52,400 nucleotides of DNA from JBAXTE01 sp038240835 (GTDB taxonomy: Bacteria > Bacteroidota > Bacteroidia > Bacteroidales > WCHB1-69), in contig JBBRGJ010000003.1 of NCBI GenBank assembly GCA_038240835.1, positions 1-52,400 on the forward strand. Reading direction: 5' to 3'. The notes below the pieces were generated by a model. The model did not search any database and was not told the origin of the DNA. It saw nothing but the letters and a program-made list of their open reading frames with translations. Shown in pieces: positions 34,777-43,535 of the stretch. Positions within the stretch are counted from its first letter, which is position 1. Each line of letters opens with the position of its first letter. The translations under genes and the position numbers were made by a program.

Positions 34777-35925
34777 TTACTTCACCTTAATTCTTGTCAC
34801 CAATCCACTTTGAGGATCAATTTTAATTGATTTAACTCCTTTTGGGAAATAACGTACTACGCCAAATTGATGAATTGGAATTTGGAAAACAGTTGGCAAT
34901 CGTTGCCCATCTACATTTACGTAGACATTCGAAAGCATCGGATTGCGATAAGGAATTTGTTTCAATCTTTTGGCCGGAATAGTGTCTGTTACAACTGCTA
35001 AAACGGGCTCAATGGTAACAGTGAATTTGCTTGAAGATGGATCTGTTGAACTTATAATTCCATTGACATCCGAAAAATCGAAAAGAGAAATTGGCTTATT
35101 AATGTTCTCCGTGTTGGGGAGAACCACAAAACTTTTCTCATGATTCTCAAATTGCGAAATACCCATAAAAAGTCCCAGATAATCACTTTCCATCTTCAAC
35201 AATTGATCGTTCATATACTCCATCGTCTCCTTACTGTAAGGTATTTCTTGACTTGCAGCAATAAGTTCATATCGTTTCATGCGAAATTTCAAAATATAAT
35301 CGGCAGCTTCTACCGCTCTCTGTTCCACGGTTTTGGTGACTAAAGTGCGTGTAATAATTGGTTTAGACATCGTTACGGTATCCATTTTTACAATTTCGTA
35401 CACGGTATCAATTTTCTCAATTTGCGAAGCATCTGCATATAATTGGAAGAAATTCGGGTAATTGACATTCACATTCGTAAGACTCATACTTTCTGGCAAA
35501 AGTGTCGTCTCTTTTCCGTTCGATTTGCAATTAATGCTTTCTATCTCTCCTGACGAATTAAGTTCGTAAAAATCGTTACGTTTACGAAATAGAGGTTTCC
35601 TTTTGGTAATTAAAAACTGAAGAGAAGTATCTGGAACATTGATCGGTTCAATGGAGATATCAGAAATTCTATATCCAGTTTGATTGAACGCAATTACATT
35701 TTTCAACCCCAGTAATTTTTCGGCATACTCCGCAAAAGGACCTTTTACTTTAATCTCTTTCACGACGGTAACATTCACTTTAAGTGCCGTTTGTGGCAAA
35801 CTATACACCACTCCCTCTCTCTCTTTTGACGTTTTATTTGAATCAATTTTTACCGTTTTATACGTAGAACATTGCCAAATACCAAAAGGCAGAACCACTA
35901 TTGCTAATAACTTTACTATCTTCAT
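34777..35925 (-). CDS. DUF4831 family lipoprotein-like protein
   Basis: From the ATG at 35925 the product is 382 residues; an ATG 45 nt upstream would spoil the signal peptide. MKIVKLLAIVVLPFGIWQC resembles a type II signal, but the -1/-2 residues (WQ) are a poor lipobox, so lipidation is uncertain. The body matches the DUF4831 pattern: GVVYSLPQTALKVNVTV near the N-terminus, KFRMKRYELIAASQEIPYSK in the middle, and IPYRNPMLSNVYVNVDGQRL near the C-terminus. Function is unknown; such proteins are envelope-located in Bacteroidota. Confidence 0.85.
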   Translation of the reverse strand: MKIVKLLAIVVLPFGIWQCSTYKTVKIDSNKTSKEREGVVYSLPQTALKVNVTVVKEIKVKGPFAEYAEKLLGLKNVIAFNQTGYRISDISIEPINVPDTSLQFLITKRKPLFRKRNDFYELNSSGEIESINCKSNGKETTLLPESMSLTNVNVNYPNFFQLYADASQIEKIDTVYEIVKMDTVTMSKPIITRTLVTKTVEQRAVEAADYILKFRMKRYELIAASQEIPYSKETMEYMNDQLLKMESDYLGLFMGISQFENHEKSFVVLPNTENINKPISLFDFSDVNGIISSTDPSSSKFTVTIEPVLAVVTDTIPAKRLKQIPYRNPMLSNVYVNVDGQRLPTVFQIPIHQFGVVRYFPKGVKSIKIDPQSGLVTRIKVK

Positions 35926-35945
35926 TTTTTCATCTTTATTAATTG

Positions 35946-35953
35946 CAAAAATA
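35946..35953 (-). promoter_or_regulatory. -7 box (TATTTTTG on minus) of the DUF4831 gene
   Basis: CAAAAATA on plus reads TATTTTTG on minus, 20 bp before the ATG at 35925. Confidence 0.5.
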
Positions 35954-36148
35954 TGGATTTTTTGTGACATAAGAAATTCTAATGTAGACTATTTGGTCTA
36001 AATTACCCATAAATTTATGTTTTAAGTGACCTAAAGTATAGAAAATTGAATTTTAGAAGGAAGGTCAAAAAAACATTTTTCAGAAATCAGTTGTTGCCCG
36101 AAAAATACAGATTTCACCCTATTCAAAAAAACCAAAGACTGGGACAAA

Positions 36149-37336
36149 TTAGATATATTCGATGGAAACATCCTTTAAAAACTTGACTTCTAAAATACTC
36201 ACCACTTTTTTCACCACATTCCGTCTAATATCTAACTCTTTGGGCAAGGTTGGGTCCTGATGAGCTGTATTAATTCCAGTTCCGGTGATAAAGTGAATTT
36301 TATCGCTTTTAAAGAACAACCTTACTAATTCATCAGCAGGTCCGTTTCCCAATACCGAATCATTATTAAAATCCTCCATAATTTGAAACGCTTTACTCAA
36401 TGTCAAAATCCCTTCTGTAACAAGGTTAATACCATCCATATACGATATTGGAGGCAAATCGTAATCAACAATATCAAATCCCTGGCGATACATTAGCCCT
36501 AAGTTTTCGGAGATAATTTCGGCAGTAGTTCCTCCACAAATCACCTTTTTACCCTCGAATGCTTGAACTTTAACCGCCAATTGAGAATCTTTATCCCGAC
36601 TATACGGAGGTCCCGTAATTACCAACAATTTTCGTGGTTGACGGTAATAAACGACAGCGCAAGAAGTATCGTCTTGTGGTTTCCCATTGTCATTTCGAAG
36701 TGCAATAGAAACCATTTTTTTGGCCATTTCCATTGCCGAAATATAGGGATCTCGTTCGATGGATTTGTAAACAAAATTTTCCACATTCTCTTGCCCCCAT
36801 CCAAATGGATATTGACGAGTTCCCATGCCAGACTGTGTAATCCCATCCGACCAAAAGAAAATCCGATCTTCTTTTTGAGCTTGAAAAGAACATGCTCTAA
36901 CAACTTTTCCTTTATGAGTTTCACTCTCTAAAACGACATCGCGCCAGTTAGGATCAAAAGGTTTGATTCCTCTCATGATGATACAATTGGGATTATCATA
37001 CTCCACAATCTGAGTCGTTCCATCAAATTCAATATCGATAATGGTAAATGTGGAATAGCTCACTTTGCGAATGGAACAGACCGGCAACGTATCCATAATA
37101 ATTTCGGCCGTTTGACGGATGCTGCGATGTCCTTTCACAAAGTTCAAAGCCATAGAAGCAGTAAGTGTAGCCAAAACATTTGCTTTTACACCACTGCCCA
37201 TGCCATCACTCAGAACTGCAATGATTCGTTTTTCGTTTTTTATCCGATCAGACAAAAAAACATCACCACAAATCAACTGATCTTTGCATCTATTTTGTTC
37301 AACATCTACTTCAATATAAAACTTATCCTCTATCAT
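36149..37336 (-). CDS. SpoIIE-type PP2C serine/threonine phosphatase with extra C-terminal domain
   Basis: The 395-residue protein has a PP2C/SpoIIE domain at about 1-235 with the metal-binding Asp motifs VLSDGMGSG, FFWSDGITQSGMG and PQDDTSCAVVYY all intact, so it should be active. Residues about 240-395 form a second domain (LLVITGPPYSRDKDSQLAVK, KKVICGGTTAEIISENLGL, DYDLPPISYMDGINLVTEGI) that I know only from phosphatases encoded beside sensory [FeFe]-hydrogenases. Its ATG overlaps the stop of the sensory hydrogenase by 4 nt (ATGA), a sign of translational coupling. It probably dephosphorylates a regulatory protein in response to the H2/redox state sensed by that partner; the target is not in the window. 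Confidence 0.88.
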   Translation of the reverse strand: MIEDKFYIEVDVEQNRCKDQLICGDVFLSDRIKNEKRIIAVLSDGMGSGVKANVLATLTASMALNFVKGHRSIRQTAEIIMDTLPVCSIRKVSYSTFTIIDIEFDGTTQIVEYDNPNCIIMRGIKPFDPNWRDVVLESETHKGKVVRACSFQAQKEDRIFFWSDGITQSGMGTRQYPFGWGQENVENFVYKSIERDPYISAMEMAKKMVSIALRNDNGKPQDDTSCAVVYYRQPRKLLVITGPPYSRDKDSQLAVKVQAFEGKKVICGGTTAEIISENLGLMYRQGFDIVDYDLPPISYMDGINLVTEGILTLSKAFQIMEDFNNDSVLGNGPADELVRLFFKSDKIHFITGTGINTAHQDPTLPKELDIRRNVVKKVVSILEVKFLKDVSIEYI

Positions 37337-39183
37337 ATATTCTTATCTTCGATATTGTATGATTTGATAATAGAGTGTAATATTCGTTCAGTCTTAGAAG
37401 AGCTCTCTCCCAGCAAATAAGCAATCTGCTGCACTGTCTCCAAATTGTCTTTGATAACTTCTCTGGCTCGCTCTACCACTTCATCCTTACGCACATCTGG
37501 ATTTTCCATATCGCGGATAATCCCACCTACTATCTCGTGTTTTTTGATGTTAAAAACCGTAATACTATATACTTTGTTGTTAAATTCAACATCGCGGCTC
37601 AGCGTCTCTTCACCCGTAAAAATCAGCGAAGCAAACAATTTGTGAAATGGCACTAACGTTCGAATATCCGCATTGATTAATCCCGGAATTACTTGACTAA
37701 TATCCTCAACTTCATGTCCTAGCAAACGGACAAAAGAGTCGTTGGACTGCATTACCTGCAAATCGTTATTCACAATCACAATAGCCAATGGGATTTTTTG
37801 AAGCATCGCCGTAACAGTGTGCGAAAGTTCTTTTGCCAACTGCTCCTCCTCACGAGCTTTCAACTCGGATTTTGTAAGCGCCACCTTGGTTTCCGATAAT
37901 ATATTGTTGATGGTGGCCATCTCATCAATATAAACTTTCATTTTCTGATAAGAGTATGTTGGACACATTTCAGCCGTTGCCAGCCCCTTACAAATAGCGG
38001 CAGCAAATTTATTACAATTATCATGACCACAAGCGCCACAACTCAGAATCTCACCTGGCGCTTCACGTCCCAACTCGGTTAAAACAGCTTTTAACTCCTC
38101 TTTATTTGGGTTCTGAAGCCGCTGATCATCCTCTCGATTGTAAGAACGTTCATAATTAATATGGTCGAAACTGCGGATATCTTTCTCCCACTGTGGTCCA
38201 TTAAACGATCTCAATCGTTTATCGACATAATCAATAACCAAGGTACGGCGAAGAAATTTATTTCCCTTTTTAGATGTTCCTGGTCCCATGATGCAACCAT
38301 CACAATAGAACAAATCAATATGTTGCTTAATCTGTACATTGGTTTTAAACTCTTCAATCACTTGTAAAAAATTCTCTCTTCCCTCAGTGCAAATAATTCT
38401 ACCCGTTAGCAAATCTTCATTGATATCTACCGCTTGAAACATTCCTCTGCTAATTGGAAACAGCGATCCCTTGCGTCCCAAAGGTGCATCAAAGTCAGAA
38501 TAAGTAACAGAAGTCTCCGAAATACCCGCTTCGGCAAACAACTCCCTCAACTCAATATAAGTCAATACGGAATCAATCCGAGTATCGTCGTCGGGAAAGC
38601 GAAGAACTTCATTTTTTGCGGCAATGCAGGGACTGATATAAACAACTTTTAAATCCGTTCCATGATTCTCGAGCAATACCTTTGCCGTGGTAATCATGTG
38701 AGGAATAATTGGGGCAATGTTATCAATTAACTCAGGATAAAATTTTTCAATGTAATTAATTACCGGAGGGCAATTGGCCGTAAAATAGTATTTCCCGTTA
38801 AAATTAGTAAACAGTTTTTCATACTCAAAAGCCATCAAATCAACACCAAAACTAACCTCATTTACATAATCAAACCCTAACGTTTTTATCATGCTCACAA
38901 AACTTCGATAATCGGTAATATCACTAAACTCGCCAGAAATACTCGGGGCAACAATGGCAGCAACTTTTGAAGGAGATTTGAGCATAAGTTTCACCTCCTC
39001 TTTGGAATCTAAATAACTCACTGCATTTTGAGTACATACCGAAAAACAGCTTCCGCAATCGATGCACCTACTATGAATAATCTCAGCATACCCATCCTGA
39101 ACTTTTATGGCCTTAGATGGACAAATACGTACACATGAGTAGCAAAGTTTACAAGAATTTGGATTAATATGAAATAGATTCAT
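37333..39183 (-). CDS. Putative sensory [FeFe]-hydrogenase (group C, HydS/HfsB type) with PAS domain
   Basis: The 616-residue protein opens with two [4Fe-4S] ferredoxin motifs (Cys 11/14/17/21 and 40/43/46/50). The H-cluster domain follows, with cluster Cys in FTANCPPVINYIEKF (L1), ISPCIAAKNEVLRF (L2) and DLFYCDGCIMGPGTSKKGN (L3). The Cys ligands are kept, but L1 lacks the second Cys and L3 has CDGC for CxGGC. A further Fe-S motif (LSCGACGHDNCNKFAAAICK..MC) leads to a PAS domain (about 475-580) and a helical tail (ETVQQIAYLLGESSSKTER). This matches sensory rather than catalytic hydrogenases. The start overlaps the previous stop by 1 nt (TAATG), and the phosphatase overlaps its end. Confidence 0.9.
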   Translation of the reverse strand: MNLFHINPNSCKLCYSCVRICPSKAIKVQDGYAEIIHSRCIDCGSCFSVCTQNAVSYLDSKEEVKLMLKSPSKVAAIVAPSISGEFSDITDYRSFVSMIKTLGFDYVNEVSFGVDLMAFEYEKLFTNFNGKYYFTANCPPVINYIEKFYPELIDNIAPIIPHMITTAKVLLENHGTDLKVVYISPCIAAKNEVLRFPDDDTRIDSVLTYIELRELFAEAGISETSVTYSDFDAPLGRKGSLFPISRGMFQAVDINEDLLTGRIICTEGRENFLQVIEEFKTNVQIKQHIDLFYCDGCIMGPGTSKKGNKFLRRTLVIDYVDKRLRSFNGPQWEKDIRSFDHINYERSYNREDDQRLQNPNKEELKAVLTELGREAPGEILSCGACGHDNCNKFAAAICKGLATAEMCPTYSYQKMKVYIDEMATINNILSETKVALTKSELKAREEEQLAKELSHTVTAMLQKIPLAIVIVNNDLQVMQSNDSFVRLLGHEVEDISQVIPGLINADIRTLVPFHKLFASLIFTGEETLSRDVEFNNKVYSITVFNIKKHEIVGGIIRDMENPDVRKDEVVERAREVIKDNLETVQQIAYLLGESSSKTERILHSIIKSYNIEDKNI

Positions 39184-39440
39184 TATATCACTTTTTTAGT
39201 AAACAAATTGTCTAATAACTCCTGAAGTTGAAATACATTTACCTCCTCAATCATCTCTCTGTCGACAAATAGAACAGGACCTTTCCCACAATTTCCAGAG
39301 CACAATTTCCCACGAAAATCAACTCTATCGGATAGTTTGTTATCCTTGATATACTTTTCAATAAATTTTAAAGAATCCCTGTTTCCACGAGCAAAACAAG
39401 AGCTTCCGAGGCAGATAATAATTTCGTGTTTTACATCCAT
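39183..39440 (-). CDS. Stand-alone thioredoxin-like [2Fe-2S] ferredoxin
   Basis: The 85-residue protein has four Cys in the NuoE C-terminal-domain spacing: Cys10-x4-Cys15 (IICLGSSCFARGN) and Cys47-x3-Cys51 (KLCSGNCGKGP). That predicts a [2Fe-2S] cluster in a thioredoxin-like fold. It lacks the NuoE N-terminal helical domain. It is the first gene of the three-gene sensory unit and overlaps the sensory hydrogenase by 1 nt. It could carry electrons between the HydABC enzyme or an NADH donor and the sensor, or replace the Trx-ferredoxin domain missing from the compact HydB nearby. Confidence 0.88.
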   Translation of the reverse strand: MDVKHEIIICLGSSCFARGNRDSLKFIEKYIKDNKLSDRVDFRGKLCSGNCGKGPVLFVDREMIEEVNVFQLQELLDNLFTKKVI

Positions 39441-39476
39441 AGTTTGATTATTTCTTTTATAATGCTATAAATTTAA

Positions 39477-39522
39477 TAAAAAAAAAAGGGATATCAAAAT
39501 TTTGTCACCCTTTTTTTTTATT
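39477..39522 (-). terminator. Terminator-like hairpin between hydA and the sensory unit
   Basis: On the minus strand GGGTGA-CAAAATTTTG-ATATCCC is flanked by A8-9 before and T10 or more after. The base of the stem is strong and the interior has mismatches. It lies 55 bp after the hydA stop and would attenuate or stop transcription before the ferredoxin gene. Confidence 0.7.
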
Positions 39523-39576
39523 AATCATGAATTTATTAACACATGATACTAATATTCAGCATTTTAGCTTAAAATA

Positions 39577-41367
39577 TTAATAACGTTCTCTTGCTTTGTA
39601 ATGAGTATGCAATAGTTCATGCGATTTGTGTCCATTTGGTTTTCCCAAAAACGTTTTGTAAACCTCAATTACTTCTGGATTTTCGTGAGATTTACGAATC
39701 GACATGTGTTCGTCTTCCGAATAGATAGCTTCAGATCTTTTTCTTCTTATTTCGGGACTTGTAGGAATTGGTTGACCGCCTCCTCCTAGGCAACCGCCAG
39801 GACAAGCCATAATTTCGATGAAGTGATACACTGCTTTACCATCTTTCACACTTTGCATTAATTTCTTCGCATTAACCAAACCATGAGCTACAGCACAACG
39901 TAGTTCAACACCTTCCAAGAAACTCCATTCAGGAACAGTTCCAGTAATAACCACCGAAAGCTCCTTGATGCCTTCCATTCCACGAACAGGAGTAACATTC
40001 AAGTTTTCGAAAGGAATCTCTTTGCCAGTAACAACTTCCCAAGCAGTTCGAAGAGCAGCTTCCATTACACCACCAGTTACCCCAAAGATAACAGCAGCGC
40101 CCGTAGAAGAACCCATCATTGTATCATAATGATCTTCTTGCAATGTAGAAAACTCAATACCAGCTTGTTTGATCATAATAGCTAGTTCCCTGGTAGTTAA
40201 CACATAATCTACATCTTTATATCCACTGCTTCTCATTTCAGGGCGATCTGCCTCAAATTTCTTAGCCGTACAAGGCATAATAGATACCGAAACGATGTTT
40301 GCAGGATCTAGATTACGTTTTTCGGGATAATACGTTTTTGCCAACGCGCCAAACATTTGTTGAGGCGATTTACAAGAAGAAACATGATCTAACATATCTG
40401 GAAAAATATGCTCTACAAATTTAATCCAGCCTGGAGAGCATGAAGTAGTCAATGGTAAAGCAACGGTATGATCTTTATCTTTAAGTGCTTTTTTGAGGCG
40501 ACCTAAAAGCTCATAACCCTCTTCCATAATAGTTAAATCTGCGGTAAAATCTGTATCCAATACGGCATCAAATCCTAAACGTCTAAGAGCAGATACCATT
40601 TTTCCCGTAACACGAGTACCTGGCTCGTCGCCCAAATCTTCACCCAAGGCAATACGCACAGCAGGTGCCGTTTGAACAATTACATGTTTGGTTGGATCGG
40701 CAAGTGCAGACCAAACCTCTTCAATTTGGTTCTTCTCAACCAACGCACCCGTGGGGCAACGAATAATACATTGACCACAATTGGTACAAACTACATCAAA
40801 CAGTGAATGATCAAAGAAGGTAGATATTTTCATATTTTCCCCTTTGTGGGCACAACTAATTGCACTCACCGATTGCAACTCCTCGCAAACGCGAACGCAT
40901 CGCTGACAACGAACACACTTGCTATCATCTTTGATAATAGAAGGAGAGTACATATCGATACTATAATGTTTTAGCGGAACCAAATCGATAAAATAGTCGT
41001 TGCTAATTTTATATTCTGCGGCAAGTGATTGAAGTTCACATTTGCCATTTTTGTAACACTTAGTACAATCTGCATTATGTTCCGAAAGCAACAACTCAAT
41101 GATGTGTTTACGTGCTGTTCGTACTTTATGAGAATTGGTAAGAATTTCCATTCCATCAATTGCCGGTGTTGAACAGGCTGTGGGCAAAACTCTTGCACCA
41201 ATTTGCTCAACCACACACACTCTACAATTACCAGCAACATGAATATCGGGATGATGACACAATACCGGTATTTTAATATTTACCTGATGTGCTGCTTCAA
41301 GAATAGTACATCCTTTATCTACATTCACATCAATGCCGTCTATCGTTAAATTTATTTTTTCTGCCAT
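39577..41367 (-). CDS. hydA: NADH-linked [FeFe]-hydrogenase catalytic subunit
   Basis: The 596-residue group-A hydrogenase has a [2Fe-2S] domain (Cys 37/48/51/65), a His-Cys [4Fe-4S] motif (His97, Cys 101/104/110), two [4Fe-4S] clusters (Cys 151/154/157 and 161; 194/197/200 and 204) and the H-cluster. L1 is TSC310-S311-PGW, L2 MPC366TAKKFE and L3 MAC522PGGC526LGGGG. Ser311 replaces the Cys that usually relays protons. A C-terminal extension of about 65 residues is rich in His and charged residues. It reduces protons or oxidises H2 with electrons from HydB/HydC. Maturases HydE/F/G are not in the window. Confidence 0.96.
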   Translation of the reverse strand: MAEKINLTIDGIDVNVDKGCTILEAAHQVNIKIPVLCHHPDIHVAGNCRVCVVEQIGARVLPTACSTPAIDGMEILTNSHKVRTARKHIIELLLSEHNADCTKCYKNGKCELQSLAAEYKISNDYFIDLVPLKHYSIDMYSPSIIKDDSKCVRCQRCVRVCEELQSVSAISCAHKGENMKISTFFDHSLFDVVCTNCGQCIIRCPTGALVEKNQIEEVWSALADPTKHVIVQTAPAVRIALGEDLGDEPGTRVTGKMVSALRRLGFDAVLDTDFTADLTIMEEGYELLGRLKKALKDKDHTVALPLTTSCSPGWIKFVEHIFPDMLDHVSSCKSPQQMFGALAKTYYPEKRNLDPANIVSVSIMPCTAKKFEADRPEMRSSGYKDVDYVLTTRELAIMIKQAGIEFSTLQEDHYDTMMGSSTGAAVIFGVTGGVMEAALRTAWEVVTGKEIPFENLNVTPVRGMEGIKELSVVITGTVPEWSFLEGVELRCAVAHGLVNAKKLMQSVKDGKAVYHFIEIMACPGGCLGGGGQPIPTSPEIRRKRSEAIYSEDEHMSIRKSHENPEVIEVYKTFLGKPNGHKSHELLHTHYKARERY

Positions 41368-41398
41368 TTTATTACATTTTACATTTTTACACCTTGAA

Positions 41399-42577
41399 TT
41401 AATAAATCATCTCTTCTCTAAAATTACCCACGATGGATGAGAATGAATTGGCCACAGATTGACCAAGACCACATTTTGCAGTCAACTTCATCGAATCGGT
41501 TAATTTTAGCAAGTAATCAAGATAAGAAGAGTTTTTCTCTCCTTTTTTAACAGCCTCAATGCCATGAAGTAATTGCTGAACTCCAACTCTACAAGGAGTG
41601 CATTGTCCACACGACTCTTCCGCAAAGAAATCTAAATAATTACGAAGCAAGTTATACATCGAACGTGAGCTATTAAAAATCATCATCGATCCTCCTGTTG
41701 GCAATGAATCACCTTCCAAGTCGCCTTGATAACCAATAATAGTACTTGCAAATTTCTTACGTGGAACGCAGAAACCAGATGCACCGCCCACTTGAACCGC
41801 TTTGGTATCGCCATCGCCAAATGCATCTACAAACTCTTGCAACGACATTCCTAATTCCAATTCATAAATACCTGGAATTGGAGTATCTCCAGAGATAGAG
41901 AAGAGTTTGGAACCTCGAGATGATTTTGTTCCTAACTGTTTGTATTTCTCCGCACCAATCTTGCAAACAATAGCCGCAGATGCCAATGTTTCTACATTGT
42001 TTACAACCGTAGGTTTTGCCAAGTAACCTTCAATTACTGGATAAGGAGGTTTGTTGCGAGGTTCGCCTCTTTTCCCTTCCATAGATTCCAATAATGCAGT
42101 CTCCTCGCCACAAACATAAGCTCCTGAGCCCATGAAAATATCTACTTCAAAATCATACTCCATCTCGTGCATAATTGCATGAAACTCTTTTAAATCACGA
42201 CGAAGTTTGGGAACCAAAAATTTATACTCACCACGCAAGTATATAAAACCTTTGTGCGAACCGGTAACTTTAGCAGCAATGGCCATTCCAGTTAATACTT
42301 TTAAAGAAACTTTATCGATAATCTCTCTATCTTTAAACGTCCCTGGTTCACCTTCGTCAGCATTACAAACAATATATTTTTCGTCAGCTTTAGCATCACG
42401 CGCAAATTTCCATTTTAATCCAGTTAGAAATCCTGCACCACCACGACCTTTTAATCCCGAATCAATCATTTCATTAATAATCTCATCATCGGTACGTTTA
42501 AATGTTCTTGCGATAATCTCACGATAATCGTCTTCGTGAAAAATTAGATCTACTCTTTTTAGGGTTTTATCTGCCAT
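41399..42577 (-). CDS. hydB: NuoF-like NAD(H)/FMN subunit of the hydrogenase (compact HydB)
   Basis: The 392-residue protein holds the FMN/NADH domain (GLKGRGGAGFLTGLKW at 41-56; CNADEGEPGTFKDREI; GAYVCGEETALLESMEGKRG) and the N3-type [4Fe-4S] motif (Cys 323/326/329 and 369). Well-studied bifurcating HydB subunits are about 600 residues with an N-terminal thioredoxin-like [2Fe-2S] domain and a C-terminal pair of [4Fe-4S] clusters. Both are absent here, and the frame shows no sign of truncation. It lies 31 bp before hydA and 21 bp after hydC. It should exchange hydride with NAD(H) and pass electrons to HydA. Confidence 0.94.
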   Translation of the reverse strand: MADKTLKRVDLIFHEDDYREIIARTFKRTDDEIINEMIDSGLKGRGGAGFLTGLKWKFARDAKADEKYIVCNADEGEPGTFKDREIIDKVSLKVLTGMAIAAKVTGSHKGFIYLRGEYKFLVPKLRRDLKEFHAIMHEMEYDFEVDIFMGSGAYVCGEETALLESMEGKRGEPRNKPPYPVIEGYLAKPTVVNNVETLASAAIVCKIGAEKYKQLGTKSSRGSKLFSISGDTPIPGIYELELGMSLQEFVDAFGDGDTKAVQVGGASGFCVPRKKFASTIIGYQGDLEGDSLPTGGSMMIFNSSRSMYNLLRNYLDFFAEESCGQCTPCRVGVQQLLHGIEAVKKGEKNSSYLDYLLKLTDSMKLTAKCGLGQSVANSFSSIVGNFREEMIY

Positions 42578-42598
42578 TTCGTTCTCTCCTATTATTTA

Positions 42599-43072
42599 TT
42601 AATAAGTACCTTTTTTTGAATAACTGTCAATAATCTCAATCACCTTATCTTCGTCTAACTCTACATAAACTTCATCGTTGATAAGAATTGCAGGTGCCTT
42701 GTGACACCAGCCAAGACAGTTGGTTTGTAATAATGTGAACTTTTTATCTTTTGTCGTCTCCCCTATTTTCACCTTTAGGGTGTCTTCGATGGCTTTGAGA
42801 ATTTGATTTTTTCCCTTCATCGCACAAGTCAACGATTTACAAACTCGAATAACAAACTCGCCACGAGGTTCTGTATCTAAAAAAGAATAAAACGTAGCAG
42901 TCCCATATACTTGAGCTGCTGACAAATTCAGCTCTCTTGCAATAATCTTAATAGAGTCTTCACTAAGTGTTCGCTCTTGTTCAATGACCCCTTGCATAAT
43001 TGGCATCAAACTTACTCGCTCCCTGCCATAGATATTCACAAGTCGTTTAATTAAGTTTTCTACTTCTACCAT
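42599..43072 (-). CDS. hydC: NuoE-like [2Fe-2S] subunit of the hydrogenase
   Basis: The 157-residue protein has the NuoE helical N-terminal domain and a thioredoxin-like domain with Cys78-x4-Cys83 (RVCKSLTCAMKG) and Cys119-x3-Cys123 (TNCLGWCHKAP) binding [2Fe-2S]. Its length is typical. It is the first gene of the hydCBA operon and passes electrons to or from HydB. Confidence 0.95.
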   Translation of the reverse strand: MVEVENLIKRLVNIYGRERVSLMPIMQGVIEQERTLSEDSIKIIARELNLSAAQVYGTATFYSFLDTEPRGEFVIRVCKSLTCAMKGKNQILKAIEDTLKVKIGETTKDKKFTLLQTNCLGWCHKAPAILINDEVYVELDEDKVIEIIDSYSKKGTY

Positions 43073-43535
43073 AAGTAAACATTTTTTAAGTTAATATTAA
43101 TTGAATTAAAATAGTATAATATATAAAGTCTATAAGCTCTATCTAATCAACGATTACGGATACAAATATAAAAAAATATTATTTTAATAATAATTCTTGT
43201 TCCATTTTTTTTTACAAATATTGCAATTTAGATTTATTCTTAAATAAATGCTAATTTATTTAAGAATATGACACTTTCCAAATTTTTACTTACAAAATAA
43301 AGACTTTTAGAATTTAACACATTATTTAAAACATACTGCTTTTCAGTCTTAGAAAACTCAATAACTCAAATAATGTTACCTATTTGTTATTTGATGATTT
43401 ATGTTATTTTTAATAAACAAGAGCAAATCTAATGAACAATCAGCTAAGATTTAACCAAATTGATGACAAAAAAATAAATGCAAAAAAAATAAATTTATTC
43501 TCTTCGGTAGGGTGAAATAAAGTATAAAATTGAAA
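43073..43535. other. Upstream region of the hydrogenase operon
   Basis: The 463-bp gap is very AT-rich and has no accepted ORF. Apart from the -7 box at 43163-43170 I see no clear operator; a Rex-type TTGT(G/T)A...T(A/C)ACAA palindrome was looked for and not found. Confidence 0.55.
43163..43170 (-). promoter_or_regulatory. -7 box (TATATTTG on minus) of hydCBA
   Basis: CAAATATA on plus reads TATATTTG on minus, matching TAnnTTTG, 91 bp before the hydC ATG. No -33 TTG at standard spacing is visible. Confidence 0.5.

Noticed and set aside
36563..36931. Genes on the opposite strand or in other frames inside the phosphatase gene
   Set aside because: They lie wholly within a well-supported coding region and have no family features; the same holds for the other antisense frames in yidC, pyk, hutH and hydS.
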